Shown: positions 23,110 to 35,852 of the stretch, piece after piece
Layout: each line of letters begins with the position of its first letter
Numbering within the stretch: the first letter of the stretch is position 1
Origin: Pelotomaculum thermopropionicum SI
GTDB taxonomy: Bacteria > Bacillota > Desulfotomaculia > Desulfotomaculales > Pelotomaculaceae
DNA length: 64,000 nucleotides
Reading direction: 5' to 3'
Assembly: GCA_000010565.1 (NCBI GenBank)
Contig: AP009389.1
Location: 2,604,001-2,668,000 of the forward strand
Notes under the pieces: generated by a model
Database searches by the model: none
The model's input: the letters and a program-made list of their open reading frames with translations, nothing else
Told to the model about the DNA's origin: nothing
Position numbers and translations under genes: made by a program

Positions 23110-24567
23110 TTACAGTTCCGGGAAACGCCTGTGGTAACCGGTATTTTGTTCAAACGTGTAGGCCGCCCGCAAAAGCAGCCCTTCGTCGAAAGGCCTGCCC
23201 ATCAACTGCAGGCCCACCGGCATACCTCCGGAAAAACCGCACGGAACCGATATGCCCGGTATCCCGGCCAGGTTCACCGAAATGGTGCAGATGTCCGACA
23301 GGTACATCTGTATGGGATCGCCGGTCTTCTCACCAATGCGGAAGGCCGTCGTGGGAGAAACCGGTGAAAGGAGCAGGTCGTACTTCTCAAAGGCCCGGTC
23401 AAAGTCCTCCTTGATCAGCGTCCTCACCTTCAGCGCCTTCAGGTAATAGGCATCGTAATAACCGGCGGACAGGGCGTAGGTGCCCAGCATAATCCTGCGT
23501 TTAACCTCGGAACCAAAGCCCTGGCTGCGGGTCTTCATGAACATGTCAATTACATCTTCGGCCTCCGCCGCCCGCCGGCCGTAGCGCACCCCGTCGTAGC
23601 GGGCCAGGTTGGAACTGGCTTCGGCAGGCGCTATCAGGTAATAGGTGGGCAGGGCATATTCAGTGTGGGGGAGAGTGGTGTACTCCACCAGCGCACCCAG
23701 CGACTCAAAAAGCTTCATGGCCTCCTCCACCGCCTGGCGCACTCCGGGTTCTATCCCCTCAGCCATGTACTCCTCCGGCACCCCTATTTTCAGCCCCCGC
23801 ACGTCGTTCACCAGGAAAGCGGTATAATCCGGCGCGTCAAACCTGGCCGAGGTGGAGTCCATAGGGTCGTGGCCGCAGATTGCGTTCAGCATCAAAGCGC
23901 AGTCGGTAACATCCCTGGCAAGGGGCCCGATCTGGTCCAGGGAGGAGGCAAAGGCAATCAGGCCAAAGCGCGAAACAGCGCCGTAGGTCGGTTTCATGCC
24001 GACCACGCCGCAAAAGGAAGCCGGTTGGCGGATGGAGCCGCCCGTGTCGGAGCCAAGGGCTAAGACGGCTTCGCCGGCCGCCACCGCCGCCGCCGAGCCG
24101 CCGCTGGAACCGCCGGGCACCCGTTCCGTGTCCCAGGGGTTGCGGGTGATGAAAAAGGCGGAGTTTTCGGTGGAGGAGCCCATGGCAAATTCGTCCATGT
24201 TGGTCTTGCCCACCAGGACCGCCCCGGCGGCGTCAAGCTTTTTGACCACCGTGGCGCTGTACGGCGGCACAAAGCCGGAAAGCATCCTGGAGCCGGCAGT
24301 GGTAGGAATCCCGCAGGTGCAAATATTGTCCTTGACGGCTACGGGAATGCCCGAAAGGGGGGATATTTTACCGCCGTTCCGGATTTGCCCGTCCACCGCC
24401 CGGGCCCTCTCCAGGGCATGTTCCTTCGTCCTGGTAATAAAGGCGCCAATTTTACCCTCTACCGCCTCTATCCTGTCAAAAACCGCCTTATTTAACTCTT
24501 CCGCCGATATTTCCTTCTTTATTAAAAGTTCGTGCAGCTCGTGGGCCGTCAACTGGAAAAGCTGCAA
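23110..24567 (-). CDS. gatA: Aspartyl/glutamyl-tRNA amidotransferase subunit A
   Basis: The TTG at 24567 with GGAGG 8 bases upstream gives 485 residues, the normal length; the frame remains open upstream into gatC but without a family match. The amidase Ser-cisSer-Lys triad is in [10 protein letters not shown] (Lys) and [14 protein letters not shown] (serines). It releases ammonia from glutamine for transamidation. The second gene of gatCAB, it ends in a TAATG junction near gatB. Confidence 0.95.
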   Translation of the reverse strand: MQLFQLTAHELHELLIKKEISAEELNKAVFDRIEAVEGKIGAFITRTKEHALERARAVDGQIRNGGKISPLSGIPVAVKDNICTCGIPTTAGSRMLSGFVPPYSATVVKKLDAAGAVLVGKTNMDEFAMGSSTENSAFFITRNPWDTERVPGGSSGGSAAAVAAGEAVLALGSDTGGSIRQPASFCGVVGMKPTYGAVSRFGLIAFASSLDQIGPLARDVTDCALMLNAICGHDPMDSTSARFDAPDYTAFLVNDVRGLKIGVPEEYMAEGIEPGVRQAVEEAMKLFESLGALVEYTTLPHTEYALPTYYLIAPAEASSNLARYDGVRYGRRAAEAEDVIDMFMKTRSQGFGSEVKRRIMLGTYALSAGYYDAYYLKALKVRTLIKEDFDRAFEKYDLLLSPVSPTTAFRIGEKTGDPIQMYLSDICTISVNLAGIPGISVPCGFSGGMPVGLQLMGRPFDEGLLLRAAYTFEQNTGYHRRFPEL

Positions 24568-24604
24568 CCGGATCACCTCCAGATATACAAAAGGGGCTGT
24601 CCCC

Positions 24605-24886
24605 CTATACAATTTTGGGAACTCTGAAGTAGCTGCCCTCGCGGTCGGGGCAGTTGGCCAGCGCATCCTCCCTGGACATGTGCTGGCCCACCCAGTCTTC
24701 GCGGAAAACATTCTGCAGGGGCAGCACGTGGGCGGTGGGCGGCACGTTTTCGGTATCGAGGCGCTGGAGGGACCGGAAGTATTCTAAAATAGCGTCAAGC
24801 TGCTTCGTGTATATTTCCTTCTCCTCTTCAGTCAACTCCAACCTGCTTAAAAGGGCAACATGATCCACCTCTTTTTTTGTAATCAA
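24605..24886 (-). CDS. gatC: Aspartyl/glutamyl-tRNA amidotransferase subunit C
   Basis: The TTG at 24886 gives 93 residues starting (M)[21 protein letters not shown], the usual GatC start; AAGGTG lies 5-6 bases upstream. Another TTG at 24916 would add ten residues. The belt-like sequence [30 protein letters not shown], here read in two parts, holds GatA to GatB. First gene of gatCAB. Confidence 0.92.
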   Translation of the reverse strand: MITKKEVDHVALLSRLELTEEEKEIYTKQLDAILEYFRSLQRLDTENVPPTAHVLPLQNVFREDWVGQHMSREDALANCPDREGSYFRVPKIV

Positions 24887-24989
24887 GACCTCACCTTCTT
24901 TCAAATAAACCTGCAATTAAACTTACAACATTATACCAATACAGGTAATATCAGTGCAAGTTCGAGTTATATTTGACAAAGCTTACATA

Positions 24990-25018
24990 ATGATAAGGTT
25001 ATTAACCTTGCGAGTCAA
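24990..25018 (-). promoter_or_regulatory. Candidate sigma-A promoter for gatCAB
   Basis: On the minus strand TTGACT (25013-25018) and TATCAT (24990-24995) are separated by exactly 17 bases, about 100 bases upstream of gatC. A small AAGGTTAATAACCTT palindrome overlaps the spacer and could be an operator. Confidence 0.5.
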
Positions 25019-25063
25019 CAATGAGTAACCTGCGTTTGCTCTAACTGATAATTTCAATTAAAA

Positions 25064-25543
25064 CTATTCGGTAGTTGCTTTCGTGTTTTTATCCAGGTAT
25101 TTTGATATAAAATATCTGACAATTTCGCCGCGGCTGATCACTCCGATAAGCTTATTACTACTGTCCACGACAGGCAATTTTTTAAACCTGTGGCGGCTCA
25201 TAATCTTTGCTACATCTGCAAATTCAGTATCTTCGCTAACAGTTATCACCTTTCTGGTCATCAGTTCGGAAACTAACTTTCCCAGGACATCATATATTTC
25301 CCCGTTAACAATAGCATCGGTATCTAAAACAGCAACGTAATACATAATGTCAAACAGAGGCACAGGCTTGTAAATTCTGCCAAGAATATCACCCACAGTG
25401 ATGATGCCTACCAATCTGTTACAATTATCAACCACAGGAGCACCGGTTATTTTTTTTCGTTCAAAAAGCCTTAAAAGATCTATTACTTTATCTGTGTCCT
25501 TGATAGTATAAACGTCCTTTGTCATTAAATCTTTAACAGTCAC
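25064..25543 (-). CDS. Tandem CBS-domain protein
   Basis: This is 159 residues from GTG 25543 (GGGGAG 7 bases upstream). There are two CBS motifs: VKDLMTKDVYTIKDTDKV...GAPVVDNCNRLVGIITVGDIL at about 1-55 and VSELMTRKVITVSEDTEF...LPVVDSSNKLIGVISRGEIV at about 90-145. CBS pairs bind adenine nucleotides and sense energy state. It stands alone and is divergent from the transporter at 25796; its target is unknown. Confidence 0.9.
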   Translation of the reverse strand: MTVKDLMTKDVYTIKDTDKVIDLLRLFERKKITGAPVVDNCNRLVGIITVGDILGRIYKPVPLFDIMYYVAVLDTDAIVNGEIYDVLGKLVSELMTRKVITVSEDTEFADVAKIMSRHRFKKLPVVDSSNKLIGVISRGEIVRYFISKYLDKNTKATTE

Positions 25544-25795
25544 AGGACATCTCCCCTGTTAAATTTAAAATTCCTTCATGGCCAGTATTTCTAAAATTTT
25601 TAGCCACCCTTTAACTCCATTAATTCTTCTGAGTTGAGATGACGCTTCAAGTTATCTTCATTGCAGGTGTTATTAAAAATATACCTGTATGGACAAAAAC
25701 TGTTACCATATGATAATATTTAATATATTTAACAATTATTATATTAACAATATAAATTTATTACCAGTAAAAAAAGGGGTTTTTTTGTTTAAATA

Positions 25796-27346
25796 ATGAA
25801 AACAAAAGATTCGTTCTGGCTGCCGCTGCTGGTAGTGGTTATCGGTGCATTTACAGCAATTCTTAACAACAGCTCAATAAACGTGGCCCTGCCTAAACTC
25901 ATGACTATTTTCGGGGTAGCGGCCGATGAAATTCAGTGGGTGTTAACGGCATACATGCTGGTTTCCGGCGTAGTTATCCCAGTTACTGGATTTGCCAGTG
26001 ACCGGCTTGGTACAAAAAGAGTATTTTTGGGTTCATTGGTTATATTCGTATCCGGCTCCGTATTATGCAGCCTGGCCTGGAATAACGGTTCAATGATAGC
26101 AGCCAGGGTTATCCAGGGTATCGGAGGCGGCGCAATGATGCCTGTAAGCATGGCTATTGTTTACAATATAGTTCCGAGGGAAAAAATCGGTATGGCCCTT
26201 GGCGTCTGGGGGATGGCTGCCGTTTGCGCCCCGGCAATCGGCCCGACAGTAGGCGGTTATGTGATCGACCACTTTAGCTGGCATTTTCTTTTCACTATGA
26301 ATATTCCGATAGGCATTGCAGGGATATTGCTTGGCTATCTTTTGCTTCCTGAAAGCCCCCTCCGCAAGGATACAAAACTCGATACCTGGGGATTTGCTTT
26401 TTCCACCATTGGATGTTTCAGCCTGCTCCTCGCCTTGAGCCAGGGGCATAGCAAAGGCTGGTCGTCATTCTACATCGTAACCCTTTTTATTATTTCGTTC
26501 TTTTCCCTGCTCCTTTTCGTTATTGTAGAACTTAATCACGAGCAGCCTCTCCTTAATTTGAGGCTTTTTAAGAACCCCATTTTTTCTATAAGTGTCCTCA
26601 CCGGCAGCATAATCACAATCGGGCTCTTCGGCGGGGTATTCCTGATACCACTTTTCACCCAGAACCTGCTGCTTTTTACGCCATATCAGACCGGTTTGCT
26701 AATAATGCCTTCAGCCCTGGTGACAGCCGTGATGATGCCGGTCAGCGGTCTGCTGTTTGATCGTTTTGGTGCAAAGGCACTTTCTTTAATAGGGCTTTTC
26801 ATTACAGCCTGGGGAACATGGAACTTAAGCAAAATTAATTTGTCAACCAGCAACGCCACTATAATTTTTGATACAACCATCAGGTCTATCGGCATGGGGC
26901 TGGCTATGATGCCCATAACCACAGCAGGCATGAATGAAGTTCCGGGCAACCTTATTGCCCGTGCCTCGGCTCTTAACAACGTAATTAGGCAGGTCGCAGC
27001 ATCCTTTGGTATAGCGATCCTTACGGCAATCATGCAAAACCGGCAGGCTTTCCATTATGCCATATTAAAGGATTCAGTATCGGTTGATTCAACAGCTTAT
27101 TACTCTATTGGGACGATCCAGGCTTTTCTGGCAAACGCCGGGTTAGGCTCCGACGCCAAGAACACAGCTGTTGCCATTTTGGGAGGAATAATAACAAAGG
27201 AGTCTCTGGCACGTGCCATTGATGATACCTTTCTGGTTGCGACATTATTTATAATTGTCGCGCTTCCCTTTTCATTCTTACTCGGCAGAACAAAGAAAAA
27301 AGGCGGGAAACCTCAAACGGCTCCCGGAACCCCCTCCCAAACATGA
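25796..27346 (+). CDS. DHA2-family (EmrB/QacA) multidrug efflux transporter
   Basis: This 516-residue protein has about 14 hydrophobic segments. MFS signatures are visible: GVVIPVTGFASDRLGTKRVF (motif A), IAARVIQGIGGGAMMPVS (motif B) and GMAAVCAPAIGPTVGGYVI (motif C of drug/H+ antiporters). It would export drugs or organic ions at the cytoplasmic membrane. No strong ribosome site precedes the ATG, only AAGGGG at a long distance. The 250-base AT-rich gap upstream, shared with the divergent CBS gene, holds no other gene. Its 3' end abuts the duplicated ligA segment. Confidence 0.9.
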   Translation: MKTKDSFWLPLLVVVIGAFTAILNNSSINVALPKLMTIFGVAADEIQWVLTAYMLVSGVVIPVTGFASDRLGTKRVFLGSLVIFVSGSVLCSLAWNNGSMIAARVIQGIGGGAMMPVSMAIVYNIVPREKIGMALGVWGMAAVCAPAIGPTVGGYVIDHFSWHFLFTMNIPIGIAGILLGYLLLPESPLRKDTKLDTWGFAFSTIGCFSLLLALSQGHSKGWSSFYIVTLFIISFFSLLLFVIVELNHEQPLLNLRLFKNPIFSISVLTGSIITIGLFGGVFLIPLFTQNLLLFTPYQTGLLIMPSALVTAVMMPVSGLLFDRFGAKALSLIGLFITAWGTWNLSKINLSTSNATIIFDTTIRSIGMGLAMMPITTAGMNEVPGNLIARASALNNVIRQVAASFGIAILTAIMQNRQAFHYAILKDSVSVDSTAYYSIGTIQAFLANAGLGSDAKNTAVAILGGIITKESLARAIDDTFLVATLFIIVALPFSFLLGRTKKKGGKPQTAPGTPSQT

Positions 27347-27356
27347 GTTTTAACAC

Positions 27357-27630
27357 AATGTAAAATGCCCTCACAGGATCACGAAAAATTGACAATTTGC
27401 TAAATTGTCAAAAATTACATCCAGTTATCCTGATACTTTACTTGCGTCCGGTTAGCTCTCTAAACTCGTTTTCATCCAATATCTTCACGCCCAGAGTAAG
27501 GGCTTTTTCATATTTTGAGCCAGGGTTTTCACCTGCAACAACAAAGTCCGTATTCCTGCTCACGCTTGATGAAATTCTTCCCCCCAGACTTTCGATCAGT
27601 TCCTGCGCCTGCTGCCGGCTGAAATCTTTT
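27357..27630. repeat. 274-bp direct repeat, copy A (partial ligA 3' end)
   Basis: This segment matches 29525-29798 at every position I compared (offset 2168). It carries the last ~64 codons of ligA on the minus strand (27438-27630) plus the ligA terminator (27383-27411). Its right edge is exactly the left terminal inverted repeat of the IS at 27631. It is best explained as one arm of a very long target-site duplication, so the ligA fragment here is not a functional gene. Confidence 0.9.
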
Positions 27631-29524
27631 CCTGAGTTTATCAGTTGCTCCCGATTTTCGCCCTAAACCTCTGACAAGAATCCAGTAATACCAGCAATTT
27701 CAGGCTATGGACGTCAAAAATCTCGAAATCTGTAGTGGCAACCGAAATACTACTAAAGGCTGATAACACTGGACATGTTAGAAATAATATGGTATACTAT
27801 ACCTATGTTCATCAAGATTACCAAAGCCAAAACAAGTCAATATGTTCAGCTTGTCAGGTCCTACCGGGAAGACGGCCGCGTCAAGCACGAGGTGATCTTA
27901 AACCTGGGCAAGTTGGAGCAGATCGAGAACAACCCCAGCTTTCAGCGGCTGGCCAAGCGCTTGGCGGAGATCTCCAAAGTTCAGCAGTCGGCGGAGATCA
28001 AGGACTGCTCCGAGGCCGACATCGTCAACTGGGGCTACCTTATCTACCAGAGAATATGGAAGGAGTACAACCTGGACAAATTACTTGCGCACCTCACCAG
28101 AAATAGAAAGGTGCAGTTCAGTCTAAACGACGCCTCCTTTCTGATGGTAGTGCAGCACCTGTTGCAGCCGAGAAGCAAGCTGGCCACGTACACCCATCAG
28201 GGTCATTTCGTGAACTTGCCCAAGGTCACCTTGAACCAGTTGTACCGGTCGCTGGATCTTCTCTGTGAATACAAGGAACAACTGGAGGAGGCGCTGTTTC
28301 AGGCCAACCGCAACTTGTTCAACATGCAGATCGACATGGTCTTTTACGACGTTACCACCTTCTCCTTCGAGAGCGTGCGCGCCGATTCTCTGAGGGATTT
28401 CGGCTTCAGCAAGAACGGCAAGTTCAAAGAGGTCCAGGTGGTCATGGGTCTGATGGTCGACTGCGAGGGCAGGCCGATCGGCTATGAGCTGTTTCCGGGC
28501 AATACCTTTGACGGTAAAACCCTGGACCGCGCTTTGACAGCGCTCAAGGAACGCTTCGACATCCGCCGGGTGATCATCGTCGCCGACCGGGGCATCAACA
28601 GCAAGGTAAATCTGAAGAAGATCGTCGACCAGGGTTATAGCTACATCTTTGCCTCCCGCTTGAAGAAGATGAGCGAGGGCGTGCAAAAAGAGATCTTTTC
28701 CGGCGGCTACGAGGAGATAGAGTTCCCGGAAGGGTCCGGAGAGAAGATCCGCTACAAGGTTATCGATTACGTGAATAGGGTCAAGGACGAGAACGGGAAG
28801 ATCTACAAGCTTCCCGAGCGCCTGATCATCACCTATTCGGATAAAAGAGCGAAGAAAGACAGAGAAGATCGCAACCGCCTGCTTGAAAAAGCAAGGTCTC
28901 TGCTTGAAGACAAGTCCAAGATCAGGGCCGGCAACAAGCGGGGTGGCAAAAAGTACCTCAAGGAAATCACGTCTGGTGAGGTTGACTGGGCCTTGGATGA
29001 GGAGGCGATCCTGCGTGACGAGAAGTTCGACGGCTATTACGGCATCCAGACCAACGAGAAAGATCTGAGGCCTCTGGAGGTGGTCTCCGCTTACCACACC
29101 CTCTGGAAGATCGAAGAATCGTTCCGGATCATGAAGTCGACCCTGGAGGTGCAGCCGATCTTTCACTGGACGGAAAAAAGGATCAAGGGCCATTTTGTGG
29201 CCTGTTTCCTGGCTTTCCTGCTTGAGCGCACCCTGGAACTCAAGCTGAAGAGGGCCGGAGAACATTCCTCGTGTGAGCAGATCCGGGAAGCATTGAACAG
29301 TATGAACTTTTCAAAGGTCGACATCGACGATAAGACTTACCTCATCAAGACTAGAGGAACTGAACTCAGTAAAAAGATTCTGCGATTGCTGCACATCAAA
29401 CCACTGCCGAACGTCATGTCATCCGACGAGTTCGCTAAGGGGGTGTAGTGGCAAAATGCGCGTTTTTGAAAAAAGGAATCTAAGTTTCATGCGGGTTTGA
29501 ACCATGTCAATTGATAAACTCAGG
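27631..29524 (+). mobile_element. IS1634-type insertion sequence (1894 bp)
   Basis: Terminal inverted repeats are CCTGAGTTTATCAGTTG at 27631 and its inverse CAATTGATAAACTCAGG ending at 29524, with one mismatch in 17. One transposase gene fills the element. The identical 274-bp sequence lies directly outside both ends. IS1634 of Mycoplasma mycoides is known for long, variable target duplications, and the transposase here is of that type, so the duplication length fits the family. The element did not break ligA because the duplication regenerated its 3' end. Confidence 0.9.
27805..29448 (+). CDS. IS1634-family DDE transposase
   Basis: This is 547 residues from ATG 27805, whose start MFIKITKAKTSQYVQLVRSY matches the family; an ATG at 27775 adds ten residues. 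The DDE residues are visible: D in MVFYDVTTFSF, D in VIIVADRGINS, E in LWKIEESFRIMKS (the YREK-like region of IS4-group transposases), with a long insertion between the second D and E. Codon use is even and no frameshift is seen, so the protein looks intact. Confidence 0.9.
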   Translation: MFIKITKAKTSQYVQLVRSYREDGRVKHEVILNLGKLEQIENNPSFQRLAKRLAEISKVQQSAEIKDCSEADIVNWGYLIYQRIWKEYNLDKLLAHLTRNRKVQFSLNDASFLMVVQHLLQPRSKLATYTHQGHFVNLPKVTLNQLYRSLDLLCEYKEQLEEALFQANRNLFNMQIDMVFYDVTTFSFESVRADSLRDFGFSKNGKFKEVQVVMGLMVDCEGRPIGYELFPGNTFDGKTLDRALTALKERFDIRRVIIVADRGINSKVNLKKIVDQGYSYIFASRLKKMSEGVQKEIFSGGYEEIEFPEGSGEKIRYKVIDYVNRVKDENGKIYKLPERLIITYSDKRAKKDREDRNRLLEKARSLLEDKSKIRAGNKRGGKKYLKEITSGEVDWALDEEAILRDEKFDGYYGIQTNEKDLRPLEVVSAYHTLWKIEESFRIMKSTLEVQPIFHWTEKRIKGHFVACFLAFLLERTLELKLKRAGEHSSCEQIREALNSMNFSKVDIDDKTYLIKTRGTELSKKILRLLHIKPLPNVMSSDEFAKGV

Positions 29525-32570
<3,046 letters not shown>

Positions 32571-32618
32571 AAGATCTCCGGCAAAAATGTTATTTATATA
32601 TTATATCAAAAACAATAA

Positions 32619-34751
32619 TCAATTAGTCTTTTCCAGGGGCGCGTACTTTGCCAGAAGCACCTTGATGCCCTGGTCCGGAAAGGCTACCTTGAACTCGGTG
32701 TCTTCGCCCTCGCCCTGCACCCCGACAATTACTCCGACGCCCCATTTGCGGTGCCTGACCTTGTCGCCCAGAATAAACCGCCCTACCTTCGCAGCAGCCT
32801 GGCGTTTCTCCTGCATCCCGTCCAGCATGTCGTCGCTGCTGACCAGATGGGGCGGAATTTCCTCCAAAAAGCGGGAGGGCATGTTGCAGCGCTGGGCCCC
32901 GTACAGGTTCCTGCTCCAGCAGTGGGTGAGGTAAAGCCTCTCCCTGGCCCTGGTCACCCCTACATAGCAGAGCCTGCGCTCCTCCTCCAGTTCACCGGGC
33001 TCCGGCAGGGACCGGGAGTGGGGGAAAACGCCCTCCTCCATGCCTGTCAGGAACACCACCGGGAATTCCAGCCCTTTGGCGCTGTGCAGTGTCATCAGGG
33101 CCACCTGGTCAGCGCCCTCGTCGTAATAGTCCAGGTCGGTAACCAGGGCAACGTTTTCCAAAAAGCTCCTCAAGCCTTTTTCTTCCGCCTGGCGGTCAAA
33201 CTCGCCCGTCACGGAAAGAAATTCGTCCAGGTTCTCCAGCCTGGTCCGCGCCTCCACCGTGTTTTCGGCCAGCAATTCCTGCCGGTAGCCGGTCTTTTCC
33301 ATTACTTCCCGGGCCAGTTCGGTAACGCTTGAATACGAAGACCGCTCTGCCAGGTCCCTGAGCAGCGCCCCCAGGGCGGCGCTTCTGGCCTTCGCCGCGG
33401 CCGTCAGGCCGGCAATTTCCGCCGCCCTTTCCAGCGCCTCAACCAGGCTGATCCCGCCCTCCCGGGCAAAGACGGCAATTTTCTGCAGGGAGGCTTCCCC
33501 GATGCCCCGCCTGGGCACGTTGATGATCCGCGCCAGGCTCAGGCCGTCGTTCGGGTTCAGAACGAGCCTCAAGTAGGCCAGCATATCCTTGATCTCCTTG
33601 CGCTCGTAAAATTTCAGCCCGCCGATGATGGCATAAGGGATGCCCGCCCTGACGAAAACCTCTTCAATCACCCTGGACTGGGCATGCGTCCGGTAAAGGA
33701 CGGCAAAATCCCGGTAAGGCCTTTTTTCAAGCTCTTTTAAGCGCAAAATCCGGCCGGCCACAAAGTCGGCCTCGGCGTGCTCGTCCGCCGCATAGTGGAC
33801 GATAACAGGAAAGCCCCGGCCCGCTGCGGTCCACAGGCGCTTTTCCCTGCGGCCGGCGTTGTTCCGGATGATGTGGTTGGCGGCCTCCAGGATAAAGCCG
33901 GTGGAGCGGTAGTTCTGCTCAAGCCTGACCACCTTTGCTTCGGGATAGTCCCTTTCAAAGCTGAGAATGTTCCTTATGTCGGCGCCGCGCCAACCGTATA
34001 TCCCCTGGTCGGGGTCACCCACCACGCACAGGTTGCGGTGCGCGGCGGCAAGCAGGTTTACCAGAACGTACTGGGCATGGTTGGTGTCCTGGTACTCGTC
34101 CACCAGGATATGGCGGAACCGGTTCTGGTAGTAGGCAAGAACCTGGGGATACTCCCGGAAAAGCCGGACGGTCAGAAAGATCAGGTCGTCAAAGTCAACG
34201 GCATTGTTTTTTACCAGCCTGTCCTGGTACAGGGAATAAACCTCGGAAACCGCCTGGCTGAACTGGTCGTAAGCGTGCCGCTCGTATTCTCCGGGCCCCA
34301 TCAGCATGTTCTTGGCCTGGGATATGGCGGCCGCCACGGCCCGGGGAGGGTGCTTTTTATCGTCCAGCTTCAGCTCTTTAATGCAGTCCTTCAGCACGGT
34401 AAGCTGGTCGTCGGCATCGTAAATGACAAAGTTGCGGTCCCGCCCGTAAAAACTTTCCTGCCTCCGCAAAATCCGGAGGCAGGCGGCGTGAAAGGTGCAG
34501 ATCCACAGGTCGCGGGCCGTTTCCGGAACCAGCGCCCCAACCCGTTCCCGCATCTCTCCCGCCGCCTTGTTGGTAAAGGTAATGGCCAGAATCTGGTGGG
34601 GAAGCACCTTAAATTCCTTTAACAGATAGGCTACCCGGCAGGTCAGCACCCGGGTCTTTCCGCTGCCGGCCCCGGCCAGGACCAGAAGCGGGCCTTCCCC
34701 GTGGGTTACGGCCGCAACCTGGTCGGGGTTCAACTGGGAAAGCAGATCCAA
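32619..34751 (-). CDS. pcrA: ATP-dependent DNA helicase PcrA (UvrD/Rep family)
   Basis: This 710-residue protein carries the SF1A helicase motifs: Q-motif LNPDQVAAVTH, Walker A AGAGSGKTRVL, ITFTNKAAGEM (Ia), ILVDEYQDTNHAQY (II), VVGDPDQGIYGWRGAD (III), LEQNYRS (IV), LMTLHSAKGLEFPVVF (V) and YVGVTRARERLYL (VI). The C-terminal Tudor-like tail (KVRHRKWGVGVIVGVQGEGE) binds RNA polymerase in PcrA. Length and tail fit PcrA rather than Rep. Confidence 0.96.
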   Translation of the reverse strand: MDLLSQLNPDQVAAVTHGEGPLLVLAGAGSGKTRVLTCRVAYLLKEFKVLPHQILAITFTNKAAGEMRERVGALVPETARDLWICTFHAACLRILRRQESFYGRDRNFVIYDADDQLTVLKDCIKELKLDDKKHPPRAVAAAISQAKNMLMGPGEYERHAYDQFSQAVSEVYSLYQDRLVKNNAVDFDDLIFLTVRLFREYPQVLAYYQNRFRHILVDEYQDTNHAQYVLVNLLAAAHRNLCVVGDPDQGIYGWRGADIRNILSFERDYPEAKVVRLEQNYRSTGFILEAANHIIRNNAGRREKRLWTAAGRGFPVIVHYAADEHAEADFVAGRILRLKELEKRPYRDFAVLYRTHAQSRVIEEVFVRAGIPYAIIGGLKFYERKEIKDMLAYLRLVLNPNDGLSLARIINVPRRGIGEASLQKIAVFAREGGISLVEALERAAEIAGLTAAAKARSAALGALLRDLAERSSYSSVTELAREVMEKTGYRQELLAENTVEARTRLENLDEFLSVTGEFDRQAEEKGLRSFLENVALVTDLDYYDEGADQVALMTLHSAKGLEFPVVFLTGMEEGVFPHSRSLPEPGELEEERRLCYVGVTRARERLYLTHCWSRNLYGAQRCNMPSRFLEEIPPHLVSSDDMLDGMQEKRQAAAKVGRFILGDKVRHRKWGVGVIVGVQGEGEDTEFKVAFPDQGIKVLLAKYAPLEKTN

Positions 34752-34909
34752 ATGAATTCACCTTCGGCTTCTTTTAGTTAAACTGCTTTAATAATAATCA
34801 ATTCTGAGGAAAAAACGCAAATCCTTCCTGCCTGAAAAATACCGGGAAGGGCGGTGTTAAACGGCTTGACATGAAAGGGAACATAGGGACCTGGAAGAGG
34901 AACAAAATT

Positions 34910-34969
34910 GCCCGGAATATCCAGGAAAAGCTGCTGCCATTATAATAAAACTCCTGAAAAATTCCGGGC
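34910..34969 (-). terminator. Long hairpin after the his operon
   Basis: On the minus strand GCCCGGAAT (34961-34969) pairs with ATTCCGGGC (34910-34918), with a nested CAGGA/TCCTG stem, followed by AATTTTGTT. It ends the his operon 9 bases after the hisE stop. A TATAAT-like box inside the loop could serve pcrA. Confidence 0.6.
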
Positions 34970-34977
34970 GCCTTTTT

Positions 34978-35274
34978 CTAGCTCTTCTTTTGCCGGCGGG
35001 CGGCCAGTTCGGCCAGGACGTCTTCCGGTGCCAGCCCGTGCCAGGCCAGGAGCACCAGCAGGTGGTAAACCAGGTCGGCCATCTCGCCCACCAGAGCGGC
35101 GCCGCCCCCGTTCTTGGCGGCAATTAGCACCTCGGCAGCCTCTTCGCCGATTTTTTTTAAGATTTTGTCCTCGCCCTGTTCAAACAGATAAGCCGTATAG
35201 GAACCGTCCGGCTGTTTTTGCCGCCTGTCCAGGATAACTTCATACAAGTCCCGGATAATGTCTTTTTCACCCAA
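34978..35274 (-). CDS. hisE: Phosphoribosyl-ATP pyrophosphohydrolase
   Basis: This is 98 residues from TTG 35274, with AGGTG 7 bases upstream and no alternative ATG or GTG before the conserved region. The MazG-like all-helical fold shows IRDLYEVILDRRQKQPDGSY, KKIGEEAAEVLIAAKNG (EExxE metal site) and EMADLVYHLLVLL (ExxD). It performs step two of histidine synthesis. It is the last his gene, separated from hisI by about 170 bases. Confidence 0.93.
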   Translation of the reverse strand: MGEKDIIRDLYEVILDRRQKQPDGSYTAYLFEQGEDKILKKIGEEAAEVLIAAKNGGGAALVGEMADLVYHLLVLLAWHGLAPEDVLAELAARRQKKS

Positions 35275-35284
35275 TTAAATGCAC

Positions 35285-35435
35285 CTGCGTTATTTGTAGA
35301 TATTCAATGAAGTAGCTATTTAGTCGCGGCGTTGTCCCCGCTCACTCGAGTGCTCCGCGCCGACAGCGCTACGGCTTGCTTCGGACCAGACTACGCGGCG
35401 CTGCAAATGCGGCGCATAGCCTTGATACTTTTCGA
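35285..35435. other. GC-rich intergenic element inside the his operon
   Basis: The gap between hisI and hisE is unusually long for this compact operon. Its central part (35320-35415) is GC-rich, with overlapping short inverted repeats (for example GCGGCG and CGCCGC steps, GCACTCGAGTG-like palindrome at 35342-35352). It has no open frame. It looks like a dispersed repeat or a processing/attenuation structure. Confidence 0.35.
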
Positions 35436-35441
35436 TAACTT

Positions 35442-35831
35442 TTATCTTTTCCCGTAAACCTGCTCCGGGTCGAACTGCTTTTCGCCCACCACCGTCACGC
35501 TTCCGTCCCGCTCCAGCCTGTAGTGGAAGCAGGAGTAATAGCCTTCGTGGCAGGCGGCGCCGTGCTGCTCCACTTTTACCAGCAGCGTGTCCCGGTCGCA
35601 GTCGTACAGAACCTCTTTAACCCGCTGAACGTTGCCGCTGGTTTCCCCCTTATGCCAGAAGGCCTTCCTGCTCCGGCTCCAGAACCAGGTTTCCCCCGTG
35701 GCCAGGGTCTTTTCCAGGGCTTCCCGGTTCATATAGGCCATCATCAGCACCGCACCGGTGCCGGCATCCTGAACGATGGCCGGAACCAGCCCGGCCTCAT
35801 TGTATTTCAAACTGTCCAAATCAAAAGGCAT
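35442..35831 (-). CDS. hisI: Phosphoribosyl-AMP cyclohydrolase
   Basis: This 129-residue protein contains [24 protein letters not shown] (split), [13 protein letters not shown] and the metal-binding [11 protein letters not shown]...[12 protein letters not shown] cysteines. It opens the purine ring of PR-AMP. Unlike enterobacteria, hisI and hisE are separate genes here. Confidence 0.95.
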   Translation of the reverse strand: MPFDLDSLKYNEAGLVPAIVQDAGTGAVLMMAYMNREALEKTLATGETWFWSRSRKAFWHKGETSGNVQRVKEVLYDCDRDTLLVKVEQHGAACHEGYYSCFHYRLERDGSVTVVGEKQFDPEQVYGKR

Positions 35832-35852
35832 AATTTACCTCCGCCCAAGCAT

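Noticed and set aside
25544-25795. Gene in the gap between the CBS and transporter genes
   Set aside because: AT-rich divergent promoter region with stops in all frames.
27397-27666. Plus-strand frame duplicated at 29565
   Set aside because: Both are antisense to the ligA 3' end; the duplication is the target-site repeat.
28123-29265. 380-codon frame opposite the transposase
   Set aside because: It is antisense to the IS1634-type transposase, which carries the DDE motifs.
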